DNA of 64,000 nucleotides from contig CM022676.1 of NCBI GenBank assembly GCA_012295275.1, positions 1,358,510 to 1,422,509 of the forward strand, given 5' to 3'. The position numbers were made by a program, and so were the translations under genes. Shown piece after piece: positions 14,501 through 22,755 of this stretch. Source of the DNA: Chrysomallon squamiferum (Eukaryota > Mollusca > Gastropoda > Neomphalida > Peltospiridae). The notes under the pieces were generated by a model, which saw only the letters and a program-made list of their open reading frames with translations, searched no databases and was not told where the DNA came from. Positions within the stretch are counted from its first letter, which is position 1, and every line of letters begins with the position of its first letter.

Positions 14501-15517
14501 TAATATTTATTTTAGGTTTTATGACAAACTAAATTTTAAATGTTATTTATTTTAGGTTCTATGACAAACTAAATTTTAAATATTATTTATTTTAGGTTCT
14601 ATGACAAACTAAATTTTAAATATTATTTATTTAAGATGCTACGACTGACTGGAGATGATGATCTGTGCTACTACAACTTCAACTGTGCACATCCTTTTGG
14701 TGTACTGAGTTCATTCAACAACGTCTTCAGCAACATCGGCTATGTCATGCTTGGCTTTCTTTTCTTATTTCTTGTCTGGAGACGGTAGGGAAATATCTCC
14801 CTTGTGCTTATTTTTAAATCAGTATTTTAAAACTGTTAATAAAGAAGATAATTAAGATTATCACATTTTGAACTAATGCAGTTGTTATTATAATTGCATT
14901 ACAGATGTAACTTCCTCAGATATGATGTGTTTTTGTTTGTTAAATATACATACCAGGATATGCATATTTCACAATGATTATTAAAAATAAAGTACAGTTT
15001 TAACAACAATCACAATAACAACATCAACATCAACACACTGGTAACACATAAATAAAAACAGCATCACATTAATCATGAAAGTCGCAATAATTACAATAAG
15101 TTAACATTATGTGGTAACTAACAATACAGCAACTCAGTGACACAGAGAAATAACTGAAGTGTTTATTTGATTTTTCAGAGACTTGATACACAAAAAAGTG
15201 GTAGCCTCTGATCCTCAGCTGGAAAAGGTATTTTTAAATCTTTGTTCTTGTTACAATTAATCAACTAATTAATATAATGTATCTTAAAGAAGACTGTAAG
15301 TATTTTAAATGAGAACTAAGAAACATGCTACAGAATTTTATGTCTGTTTGATATATGGTGATGAATGTAGATGTGGGTGCACTGTGTTGGTTTCAGTTAT
15401 ATGTACCTCAGTCACATTTCAGTATTTCTGTTATTTTTTTATTTATTAATAAAAAAAGAGAAAGATTATATGTGTTGTAAATGTGTACTTTCTGAGTATT
15501 TTGAAAGAGAGAGGGGA

Positions 15518-15593
<76 letters not shown>

Positions 15594-15880
15594 ACAGAAG
15601 TTCAACAAAACCTTGTTATGAAAAACAGATTGTAAAACTGTTTCATACAGGTGTAATATGTGTGTCTGTAAGTTGTTTTTGCTAATGTTTAAATAGACTG
15701 TGATGTGACTGATAATTAATGTTGTTTCAGTTGCTAGGAATTCCACAACACTTTGGACTGTTCTATGCAATGGGACTTGCACTTGTAATGGAGGGAATTA
15801 TGAGCGCCTGTTATCATGTCTGTCCAAACTATTCAAACTTCCAGTTTGGTATGAATGTCTGTCTGTCTATCTAATCTATA

Positions 15881-15925
<45 letters not shown>

Positions 15926-18900
15926 GTCTGTCTGTCTAATCTATCTATTTATCCATCTGTCTAATCTATCTATCTCACTGTCTCTCTGTTTATCCATCTA
16001 TCTATATATACCTATAATAAACAATAAAATAAATGAGGAGCAGTTGGCATAATGTTGTTGAGTGAATGAAAGAATAAATGAAAAAATAATTGACAAAAAA
16101 AACAAGCCTGATATGTTGTAGATAGATTGTTAGATTACTTGTACAGAAAATTGTGTTTGTTTGTTTGTTTATTTATTTGTTTGTTCATTTATTTATTTAT
16201 TTATTTGTTTGTTCATTTATTTATTTATTTATTTATTTATAGATAATTTGTGAAATGCTTGTGCATGTGTGTGTGGTTATATGCGGGTGCAAAAAACAGC
16301 CAACAATTCCATTAAATAAAAAATGAATCTTCAGTGCACACCAAAGTCAATATTTATAATATCAAATATATATATATATACATATACATGAAACTGCAGA
16401 TTTCTTATTGCAAATGCTATCATGGATGACTGAAAAACAAACAAGAGAATCTTCACAGAATGTTACATGACTGGCTAAGCATGTGAAATTTAGTGAAATT
16501 ACTTTTCAAAATGAGATGTTTAACGATGATGAATTAGCCATTGCTTTTGCTAGTTTTAGCTTACTTCAGGCAACTGTGCGTGTGTGCCTTACTGGTTTAT
16601 TATTATTATTATTTGTTTTTCTTTTTATTATTTTATTTTTCAGTTGAATTATAGGAGAAGTCTTCATTTTATTTTAAATATGTTTGTCTGTTATAATAAA
16701 TCATTTCCTTTGGAAATATTTGTTATACACCTTTCAAGGTGATCAGAAACAAGAAACAAGAAATAGAATTTACATGCTACATATTTTCAATACTTGTGTT
16801 ATTTGAACATTTCCTTCTATGTTTTATACAGATCTCATTAACTAGTACTTTGAGACAAATTACTTTCAACAGAACTGTTTGTGCTCAATGTAGTTACATC
16901 CTTTGTAGAAAAATAATGAGAAGTAACACTGAAGGTTATAAACCCTGTTTATGGAAGGCATAGTTTTTCTATTTGCAAATATGTTAGTGTGTCTGTAGAG
17001 TGCTCATTTCTCATTCCAACCAGTGCTCTACATTTTTTATCAAATATTTAATATGTGCATTTCTGGCTGTGCTAACATACTTTCCTGTTCAAAAGTGATC
17101 AGAGCAGATTTTTATCCTTGTCTTGTTTGGCATGACACCATAACTGTGTGTTAAAACTGTCAGGTCCATCACCAAATAATCATTGTGGTCTTTTTGTAGA
17201 TACATCTTTCATGTACATCATAGCCTGTCTGAATATCCTCAAAATATACCAGACGCGACATCCAGACATCAATGCCAAGGCTTACCAAACCTACTTCTTC
17301 ATGGCTGTTGTCATCTTCATTGCTGTTGTTGGTGTGGTAAGTAATCAAATTTTCATAAACTTTTTTCACATACTTGTTACAGATGAAATTCATGCTAATA
17401 CGGCCTCTTCTAATAAGTAACGTTTTGATAATGGTAAATGGTTTTGTTTCAGATTTATACAAAAATAAATCATGTGATAAATATGTTTCATGTTTACTCA
17501 GTTCTATTCAATAATGAATCTGTTTTGGCTTTACTCAGTGATAATTGTGTTCTGATTTTGCAATGATAAATATTCAGTCTGTTTGACATTTACTTGCTGA
17601 TGAATATGTTTCAGTTTTGTGTAAGGATAAATCTGTTTCATTTTTACATCATGATAAATCATCAATATGTTTCAGTTTTTTGAACACTTTTGCATTCCAC
17701 CTGTTTCAGGTTTATACAACAGGTTTGGTGTGGATTACTTATGGTGTAGTTCACATGTTGGCCAGTTTGCTTCTCACTGGACAAGTTTACTACATGGGCA
17801 CATGGAAAATAGGTAATAACACTCTAAAGAGAAACCAATAAATTAAATTTACAAATCAAGTCTCCATGGTTCTTGGACAAAATCTTCAAAACACTGAAAA
17901 GCTTTATTGAATTTTGAACTTTACTGACAACAAAACAAAATATGTTAATTCTGTATAAAATTAAAAAATAACTACAGTACACGCGTGTTTAGAAAATTAA
18001 CAAACTTAATGTATCAAGATATCTGCTAGAGAGAAAAGTGAATATTATACTTCATTATTAGAAAAGGTATGTCACATTAAATGATTTCAGTAATAAATAA
18101 TAAGTTAAAATCTAGTGTCTATTGTATAATGATTTTACAGTGGTCGAGGCAGAATTTATAAAGTTGTATTTCTGTTTTCATTTTTAGACCGTTATGTGTT
18201 CAGAAGAATTTTTCACATTTTTATTACTGATGGAATTCAGTGTGCCAAACCAGTTTACATGGTAACAGTTCTGAAATTTTATTTATTTATTTTTACTTGT
18301 TTATCAACCAATACAAGACATTTCTGTTTGCAGCATAACGAGACACGAGAGAGAATCTAAAGCTCTGAAGTCTGAATCTATTGTGGTGCATCTGACATTA
18401 TAGTAGCTTTTAGTTTTTGATTGCTTTATAAAAATATATAAACTACCTGCAGACTGACGAAGTTGTATAGAAAATATAAACAGGTTTCATACATAGACTT
18501 GAATGTGCACAAAATGTAAATGGATTTCATATTCAAATTATATGCATGCATTCCTAAATCCTGAGATTTGGTAAGTGTTGTCTGTCATTCATAACATCAG
18601 TCTTCTAGGTCAAATGGCCACTTCTGTTTTGTAAACACATTTGGCTGTTTCCCATTCCAAAGTCCAGGATGTTTTCTGTTTTGTATTTTTCTTTCTGGGA
18701 AATTTATGAAAATGACAAAAGTAGCTCATTGTATTTTCCATTCCAAAGCAATGTCTATTTTATCAATGAAATGTATTCTTTCTGAGGTGATTTTCATATA
18801 ACTTTTCCACTCTTTTTCTGTCCGATCCATAAATGGTACAGAACTGTAAAACCACAAGTAAAAATGATTTAGCATTTTATTCAGTAAACCATTTTATCTT

Positions 18901-21900
18901 TACTTCAGCATGAGAGTCCAGTTATTCATATACCACTATAAGAGTTGTATGGTGAATCTAATGAAAGAAGAAATTTAATTTGTAGATGTGAACTGAATTC
19001 AACATAATTTAGATCACATTAAGTTTTTATTACTAGTTTTCTGTTCCTAATAATAATTGATTTAAAGTAATTTTCTTTTATAAATTATCTAATGATTATA
19101 TAAAAAATGTTTTATATATATAAAGAATCAGAGTTTAAATATTGTTTTCTATACTGAAACTGATAAAGTACAAAAAGTTTGGAATTAGAATTTATTTTTA
19201 TTAATTTTTATTTTTATTAATTTTTATTTTTATTTATTTTCCAGAGTCGTTTCTTACTGCTTCTTATAGGAAATATTATAAACTGGTCATTGTAAGTGTT
19301 CATTTTATATATATGTATATTAAAATTACTTTCTGTTTATTTAATTTTCCACAAAGTCTCTCACTCTTTCTTTCTCATTCTCTCTCTCCTCTTTCTTTCA
19401 CCCTCACTTTATATTTCTCTCAATCTCTCACATACAAGAACATTAAATCAGTTTCAGTTTCATTTCTCAGTACTTAATGGTCCATATTCAAAATACAAAT
19501 ATCACTTTCAGTGCTTTATATGGGGCTATAAAACAACCTGGTGACTTTGCTACGTATCTGCTGGCTGTGTTCATTGGAAATCTTCTACTTTACAGCTTAT
19601 TTTACATTATTATGAAGGTGGGTATATTTTGTATTAGTTATTATGAAAATATTTTTATTTTACATTATTATGAAAACAGGTATTTTTAAGATTACTAAGA
19701 AAGCAGGTCAGTTTTTATGTTTTTATGAAAAGACGTCTGTTTTGAATTATTTATACCATGTATGATAAATATTAATTAGCACTTTTTGTTGTTGTTTTTG
19801 TTGTTTTTGTTGTTTTTATATATTCTATGCTTAAATAGCCAGAGAAGAGAGAGAGATAGTCTGATTTGAAAATGGAGAAAAACAATAGATTTAAAATCAG
19901 TTCGTTCATTTTTCTCATTCCAGCTGTTGTCAGGGGAGACACTGCGGACTCTTCCACTGACTTGTATTATTCTTGCTACAATAACTTGGGCTGCAGCGCT
20001 CTTCTTTTTCTTCTCTCATCTGACTTCATGGCAGGTGTGTTATTTAATTTCTTAAGATATATTTCTTCTTCTTGATTTTTTAACTTAAATATTATAATGT
20101 ACTAAATGTACTATGTACAGATGTAAAATGTTACTTTCTTCCTCTCATGGAGCAAAGCAGTTAACATAATGTGTATAAATCAAGTACAATCTAGATAATA
20201 TTGAGAGTAAAATTATAATTAAAGCTTTTGTTACTTCTAAACTAAAAACTGATAAATCCTCTAAAGGTGAAGGTTAGAGAGAAGGAAGACAGGGAAGGGT
20301 TAGAGAGGAATGACTTTGTGAGTGATATTTGTTTATGTAGAAAACTCCCAGAGAGTTCTGTGATTAACTGACGTGTTTGTTTATGTAGAAAACTCCCAGA
20401 GTGAGAGTTCAGTAATTAATTGATGTGTTTGTTTATGTAGAAGACTCCCAGAGTGAGAGTTCAGTAATTAATTGATGTGTTTGTTTATGTAGAAGACTCC
20501 CAGAGTGAGAGTTCAGTGATTAATTGACCTGTTTGTTTATGTAGAAGACTCCCAGAGTGAGAGTTCAGTAATTAATTGATGTGTTTGTTTATGTAGAAGA
20601 CTCCCAGAGTGAGAGTTCAGTGATTAATTGATGTGTTTATGTAGAAAACTCCCAGAGTGAGAGTTCAGTAATTAATTGATGTGTTTGTTTATGTAGAAGA
20701 CTCCCAGAGTGAGAGTTCAGTGATTAATTGATGTGTTTATGTAGAAAACTTTGTTTATGTAGAAGACTCCCAGAGTGAGAGTTCAGTAATTAATTGATGT
20801 GTTTGTTTATGTAGAAAACTCCCAGAGTGAGAGTTCAGTGATTAATTGACCTGTTTGTTTATGTAGAAAACTCCCAGAGTGAGAGTTCAGTGATTAATTG
20901 ACCTGTTTGTTTATGTAGAAGACTCCCAGAGTGAGAGTTCAGTGATTAATTGATGTGTTTGTTTATGTAGAAGACTCCCAGAGTGAGAGTTCAGTAATTA
21001 ATTGATGTGTTTGTTTATGTAGAAGACTCCCAGAGTGAGAGTTCAGTAATTAATTGATGTGTTTATGTAGAAGACTCCCAGAGTGAGAGTTCAGTGATTA
21101 ATTGACCTGTTTGTTTATGTAGAAAACTCCCAGAGTGAGAGTTCTGTGTTTAACTGACGTGTTTATTAGAAAACTCCCAGAGTGAGAGTTCAGTGTTTGT
21201 TTATGTAGAAGACTCCCAGAGTGAGAGTTCAGTGATTAATTGATGTGTTTGTTTACGTAGAAGACTTTGAGAGTTCAGTAATTAATTGATGTGTTTGTTT
21301 ATGTAGAAGACTCCCAGAGTGAGAGTTCAGTAATTAATTGATGTGTTTGTTTATGTAGAAAACTCCCAGAGTGAGAGTTCAGTGATTAATTGATGTGTTT
21401 GTTTATGTAGAAGACTCCCAGAGTGAGAGTTCAGTGATTAATTGATGTGTTTGTTTATGTAGAAAACTCCCAGAGTGAGTTCTGTGTTTAATTGATGTGT
21501 TTGTTTATGTAGAAAACTCCCAGAGTGAGTTCTGTGTTTAATTGATGTGTTTGTTTATGTAGAAGACTCCCAGAGTGAGAGTTCAGTAATTAATTGATGT
21601 GTTTGTTTATGTAGAAGGCTCCCAGAGTGAGAGTTCTGTGTTTAACTGACGTGTTTGTTTATGTAGAAAACTCCCAGAGTGAGTTCTGTGTTTAATTGAT
21701 GTGTTTGTTTATGTAGAAGACTCCCAGAGTGAGAGTTCAGTGATTAATTGATGTGTTTGTTTATGTAGAAGACTCCCGCTGGTTCCAGGGAATGGAATCG
21801 TGACTGCATTATACTGCAGTTCTATGACGCTCATGACATCTGGCACTTCCTGTCTGCCATTAGTTTGTTTTTTTCATTTCTCGTGAGTGTTTTACATTTT

Positions 21901-22513
21901 ATGATTTAACAGTGAAAGTAATTTATAAAGCTATGACTGTGCAGTGTAATAGTAAATGGAATGAGCACACAAAAATACTGTTACATGTGTGAAAAGAAAA
22001 CTACCTATTCAAAACACATATTTTAAAATAAGTAAAGCAGACAGGTTATATTTAAAAACAACACACGGCTTTAGATATACAGTGATATTGAAAGTAAGTA
22101 CACCATATACATTTAAACTGTTATAAAGTAAGTAAATTATATTTAAACTGTTATGTTTAAAATGTAAGTAAATTATAGAAGTTATATTTATACTGTTATG
22201 TTTAAAAAGTAAGTAAATTATAGTTATATTTAAATGTTTATATTTCAAAAATAAGTTGAACATACAGTACCTGTTGAGTTATGTGAGTTTCTTTGTGATT
22301 GTTATAACAGTAACATTAGCATACACTGAAATCACACGTTCATCTACCTCACTGATGAACTCTTTGCTGTTCCCCATGTCTGTAGTAAACATTTTCAATC
22401 GGTTGTTGTTAATTCTATTTATATGTTGTAATTCTTTTTTCATTTTCTAGATTTTGTTAACTCTCGATGATGACCTGACCTTCACCAGACGTGATAAAAT
22501 TCCAGTGTTTTGA
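4183..22513 (+). CDS. SIDT: SID1 transmembrane family protein (SIDT1/SIDT2-like), 23 coding exons
   Basis: Complete gene for a SID-1 family multipass membrane protein. Relatives bind or transport nucleic acids and cholesterol at plasma membrane or lysosome and carry a CREST-type zinc hydrolase site. Coding exons: 4183-4503, 5198-5319, 6200-6361, 6772-6916, 7148-7231, 8019-8163, 8461-8554, 8955-8998, 11240-11302, 12478-12552, 13444-13604, 13960-14100, 14636-14784, 15179-15227, 15731-15848, 17200-17336, 17710-17812, 18188-18261, 19245-19291, 19512-19617, 19924-20034, 21769-21882, 22451-22513. All have GT/AG borders and matching phases, giving 875 residues against roughly 830 in human SIDT1/2. 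Layout: signal peptide, luminal N-terminal domain to about residue 328, first membrane span about 331-353, cytosolic loop about 357-475, then about ten more spans. Visible catalytic/zinc residues are Ser610 and His614 (SACYH), Asp625, and His839 and His843 (HDIWH). The C-terminus DKIPVF is typical of the family. Start chosen at the ATG followed by a hydrophobic leader. Confidence 0.95.
5098..5182. repeat. ATT/GTT/ACT trinucleotide tract in SIDT intron 1
   Basis: Blocks of ATT, GTT and CTACTA-type units run up to the exon-2 acceptor and form part of its pyrimidine-rich approach. Confidence 0.85.
5198..5319 (+). CDS. SIDT: SIDT exon 2
   Basis: Begins after GTTGCAG and ends in phase 2 at TT|GTACGT. 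Codes for about residues 108-148, including the run [10 protein letters not shown], which parallels the SWQIPL stretch of vertebrate SIDT luminal domains. Confidence 0.9.
6200..6361 (+). CDS. SIDT: SIDT exon 3
   Basis: Begins after TTTCAG, completes the split Leu codon, and ends in phase 2 at GG|GTAATG. It codes for about residues 148-202 with VNRTLCP, the counterpart of the family's SRTLC motif. Confidence 0.92.
6772..6916 (+). CDS. SIDT: SIDT exon 4
   Basis: Begins after TTTCAG and ends in phase 0 at GAG|GTTTGT. It codes for about residues 202-250 of the luminal domain and includes the P[11 protein letters not shown] stretch. Confidence 0.92.
7034..7081. repeat. CA microsatellite in SIDT intron 4
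   Basis: Twenty-four uninterrupted AC units lie 66 bp before exon 5. Confidence 0.95.
7148..7231 (+). CDS. SIDT: SIDT exon 5
   Basis: Begins after TTTGCAG and ends in phase 0 at GAG|GTATAA. Its 28 codons (residues 251-278) start CPVFDLD and end with a TTKAAMFLE segment typical of the second luminal beta-domain. Confidence 0.92.
7540..7965. repeat. Degenerate AGTAGTAACAGTA repeat in SIDT intron 5
   Basis: More than 400 bp of imperfect units built from AGTA, ACAGTAGTA and AGTAAG. No open coding sense. It probably arose from an expanded trinucleotide block. Confidence 0.8.
8019..8163 (+). CDS. SIDT: SIDT exon 6
   Basis: Begins after TTTTCAG and ends in phase 1 at TCCA|GTAAGT. Codes for about residues 279-327, the end of the luminal domain just before the first membrane span. 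Confidence 0.92.
8461..8554 (+). CDS. SIDT: SIDT exon 7: first transmembrane span
   Basis: Begins after TATGCAG and ends in phase 2 at GGATG|GTTTGT. Most of it codes for one hydrophobic helix, about residues 331-353, followed by YHG at the cytosolic side. Confidence 0.92.
8955..8998 (+). CDS. SIDT: SIDT exon 8: cytosolic loop
   Basis: A 44-nt exon after TTTTCAG, ending in phase 1 at AAAG|GTAAAA. It codes for a short charged segment (about residues 358-373). Phase fits both neighbours, but its small size and variable loop position make it less certain than flanking exons. Confidence 0.75.
9785..10682 (-). pseudogene. Unrecognised decayed coding remnant inside SIDT intron 8
   Basis: On the minus strand a frame starting at an ATG (10682) runs about 75 codons to 10460 with a single stop. 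It opens with a cysteine-rich stretch (MRCGCGQ, CGHVCRG, ICYN). Further open pieces follow downstream on the same strand in changing frames: [12 protein letters not shown] then [12 protein letters not shown] (about 10110-10040), and a 57-codon piece with [12 protein letters not shown] ending near 9785. Base composition is richer in GC than the surrounding intron. I do not recognise the family. An old transposon gene or retrocopy is possible. Stops and frame changes argue against function. Confidence 0.35.
10483..10588. repeat. Nested inverted repeat in SIDT intron 8
   Basis: An inner 12-bp perfect stem pairs 10502-10513 with 10548-10559 (GGAACACCTCAT and its complement). An outer 12-bp stem pairs 10483-10494 with 10577-10588 with one mismatch, which is a G-U pair in RNA. 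The transcript could fold into a two-step hairpin. It overlaps the minus-strand coding remnant, so part of the symmetry may be chance. Confidence 0.6.
10986..11025. repeat. AAT microsatellite in SIDT intron 8
   Basis: About 13 clean AAT units. Confidence 0.9.
11240..11302 (+). CDS. SIDT: SIDT exon 9: cytosolic loop
   Basis: A 63-nt exon after TTCCCACAG, ending in phase 1 at CAG|GTGAGA. Its length is a multiple of three with equal phases on both sides, so it could be skipped without changing frame. It codes for a Ser/Pro-rich, His-containing linker. Confidence 0.8.
12337..12477 (+). repeat. Duplicated acceptor look-alikes at the end of SIDT intron 9
   Basis: The real acceptor at 12477 is TTTACAG|ATATAAT. 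Upstream copies read TTCACAG|ATATAAT (near 12438) and TTTATAG|CTATAAT (near 12347), each inside a roughly 90-bp imperfectly repeated block that shares ACATTAATGTATT and TAATAAAAT. The intron end has therefore been copied at least once across its splice site. Confidence 0.7.
12478..12552 (+). CDS. SIDT: SIDT exon 10: cytosolic loop
   Basis: A 75-nt symmetric exon after TTTTACAG, ending in phase 1 at AAAG|GTAAAA. It contains SQYGSLEN, a tyrosine-bearing segment that could serve as a YxxL-type sorting signal (inference). It is a candidate cassette exon, like exon 9. Confidence 0.82.
13444..13604 (+). CDS. SIDT: SIDT exon 11: acidic cytosolic loop
   Basis: Begins after TTATTGCAG and ends in phase 0 at ACTAAA|GTCTGT. 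It codes for about residues 419-472, a Ser/Asp-rich segment with [12 protein letters not shown], matching the acidic loop before the second span in vertebrate homologues. Confidence 0.88.
13960..14100 (+). CDS. SIDT: SIDT exon 12: second transmembrane span
   Basis: Begins after GTTCACAG and ends in phase 0 at CAAAAC|GTAAAT. It codes for residues 473-519. MFVSDLARK at the start and [14 protein letters not shown] at the end are close to the strongly conserved SIDT sequence. Confidence 0.96.
14276..14640 (+). repeat. 37-40-bp tandem array at the end of SIDT intron 12, in register with exon 13
   Basis: Nine units of about 40 bp share TTATTTATTTTAG followed by GTTCTATGACAAACT and an AT-rich tail. 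The last six sit exactly 40 bp apart. At the same spacing the next position is the true exon-13 acceptor and exon start (ATTTAAG|ATGCTACGACTGACT), which matches the unit at about 10 of 15 bases. Each unit thus offers a TTTTAG acceptor that looks stronger than the real AAG. Confidence 0.88.
14636..14784 (+). CDS. SIDT: SIDT exon 13
   Basis: Begins after ATTTAAG, an unusual AAG acceptor, and ends in phase 2 at GACG|GTAGGG. It codes for about residues 520-569 with [10 protein letters not shown] (Cys530 and Cys536) and [12 protein letters not shown], both family hallmarks. The start lies in register with the tandem array that fills the end of intron 12. Confidence 0.95.
15179..15227 (+). CDS. SIDT: SIDT exon 14
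   Basis: A 49-nt exon after TTTTTCAG, ending in phase 0 at GAAAAG|GTATTT. It codes for about residues 569-585, a basic and polar loop between membrane spans. Confidence 0.88.
15515..15590. repeat. GA microsatellite in SIDT intron 14
   Basis: A nearly pure GA tract of over 60 bp. The Arg-Glu and Ser-Leu frames through it are repeat artefacts. Confidence 0.95.
15731..15848 (+). CDS. SIDT: SIDT exon 15: catalytic Ser and His
   Basis: Begins after GTTTCAG and ends in phase 1 at TTTG|GTATGA. It codes for residues 586-625: HFGLFYAMG, then [10 protein letters not shown] with Ser610 and His614, the S-x3-H motif of the CREST site. Confidence 0.97.
15859..16012. repeat. TCTA/TCTG microsatellite in SIDT intron 15
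   Basis: Tetranucleotide units begin 11 bp after the exon-15 donor and run with interruptions for about 150 bp. Confidence 0.9.
16145..16242. repeat. TTTG/TTTA tetranucleotide tract in SIDT intron 15
   Basis: Two alternating TTTG and TTTA blocks of about 45 bp each. Confidence 0.85.
17200..17336 (+). CDS. SIDT: SIDT exon 16: catalytic Asp
   Basis: Begins after TTTTGTAG and completes the codon for Asp625 (FDTSFMY), a zinc-site residue. It ends in phase 0 at GGTGTG|GTAAGT and also codes for the RHPDINA loop and most of a membrane span. Confidence 0.97.
17440..17709 (+). repeat. Degenerate repeat with acceptor copies at the end of SIDT intron 16
   Basis: The true exon-17 acceptor is CTGTTTCAG|GTTTATACAA (17709). 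At 17452 the intron reads TTGTTTCAG|ATTTATACAA, a near-identical copy. Between them lie five or six diverged units that combine GATAAATATG with GTTTCAG or ACTCAG. This resembles an old array related to the exon border. Confidence 0.65.
17710..17812 (+). CDS. SIDT: SIDT exon 17
   Basis: Begins after CTGTTTCAG and ends in phase 1 at ATAG|GTAATA. It codes for about residues 671-705, including the YYMGTWK motif at the end of a membrane span. Confidence 0.95.
18188..18261 (+). CDS. SIDT: SIDT exon 18
   Basis: A 74-nt exon after TTTTTAG, ending in phase 0 at ACATG|GTAACA. It codes for about residues 705-729, with FRRIFH and a conserved cysteine. Confidence 0.93.
19245..19291 (+). CDS. SIDT: SIDT exon 19
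   Basis: A 47-nt exon after TTTTCCAG, ending in phase 2 at TCATT|GTAAGT. It codes for about residues 730-745. GNIINWS matches the family's GNVINWS. Confidence 0.95.
19512..19617 (+). CDS. SIDT: SIDT exon 20
   Basis: Begins after CTTTCAG and ends in phase 0 at ATGAAG|GTGGGT. It codes for about residues 745-780, with [17 protein letters not shown] and YIIMK as in vertebrate SIDT. The last 17 bases are repeated inside the next intron. Confidence 0.95.
19637..19690 (+). repeat. Copy of the exon-20 donor end inside SIDT intron 20
   Basis: Exon 20 ends TTTTACATTATTATGAAG|GTGGGTAT. The same TTTTACATTATTATGAA recurs at about 19658-19674, followed by AACAG|GTATTTTT, a plausible donor. A partial copy (TTATTATGAAAATATTTT) lies between. 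Use of the second donor would add about 63 nt. Confidence 0.7.
19924..20034 (+). CDS. SIDT: SIDT exon 21
   Basis: Begins after CATTCCAG and ends in phase 0 at TGGCAG|GTGTGT. It codes for residues 781-817, with [13 protein letters not shown] at the end of a membrane span. Confidence 0.96.
20340..21768 (+). repeat. ~52-bp minisatellite filling SIDT intron 21, each unit carrying the exon-22 acceptor
   Basis: About 27-28 units of roughly 52 bp (some 40-48 bp). Each contains GTGTTTGTTTATGTAG, then AAGACTCCC or AAAACTCCC, then AGAGTGAGAGTTCAGT and an ATTAATTGAT tail. The last GTGTTTGTTTATGTAG is the real acceptor and AAGACTCCC the real start of exon 22, so the array is in phase with the exon border. 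Read from a decoy acceptor, the frame stops after eight codons (TAA or TGA after CAG). Units are very alike, so the array is young or homogenised. Confidence 0.95.
21769..21882 (+). CDS. SIDT: SIDT exon 22: catalytic HxxxH
   Basis: Begins after TTATGTAG and ends in phase 0 at TTTCTC|GTGAGT. It codes for residues 818-855: KTP..SRE, RDCI and then HDIWH (His839 and His843), the H-x3-H zinc ligands. The acceptor and first nine exon bases recur about 27 times in intron 21. Confidence 0.97.
22451..22513 (+). CDS. SIDT: SIDT exon 23: C-terminus and stop
   Basis: Begins after TTTTCTAG and reads LLTLDDDL and DKIPVF then TGA (22511-22513). This C-terminal signature ends nearly all animal SIDT proteins. 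Confidence 0.97.
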   Translation: MLLTLDDDLTFTRRDKIPVF

Positions 22514-22714
22514 CCGAAGCTGTGATAAAGTTGTGAAAGTGAAAGTTTGTGTTTTGCTAGAACTAGATAATATTTAAATATTCGCAAAGAATTAATTACT
22601 TATTTTTTATGTACTCGTTATAACATAAGGTCATACAGTATATCTCTATTTTTAGTTGTATACATATTTTTTATGTTATTGTATCCATTAGGAAATAGTT
22701 TGTTATTTGATGTG

Positions 22715-22755
<41 letters not shown>

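Noticed and set aside
15371-15782. Frames of 104 and 124 codons on both strands
   Set aside because: Arg-Glu and Ser-Leu runs come from the GA microsatellite in SIDT intron 14.
20340-21768. CRISPR-like array (regular repeats with spacers)
   Set aside because: Units are continuous tandem copies without unique spacers, inside a eukaryotic intron.
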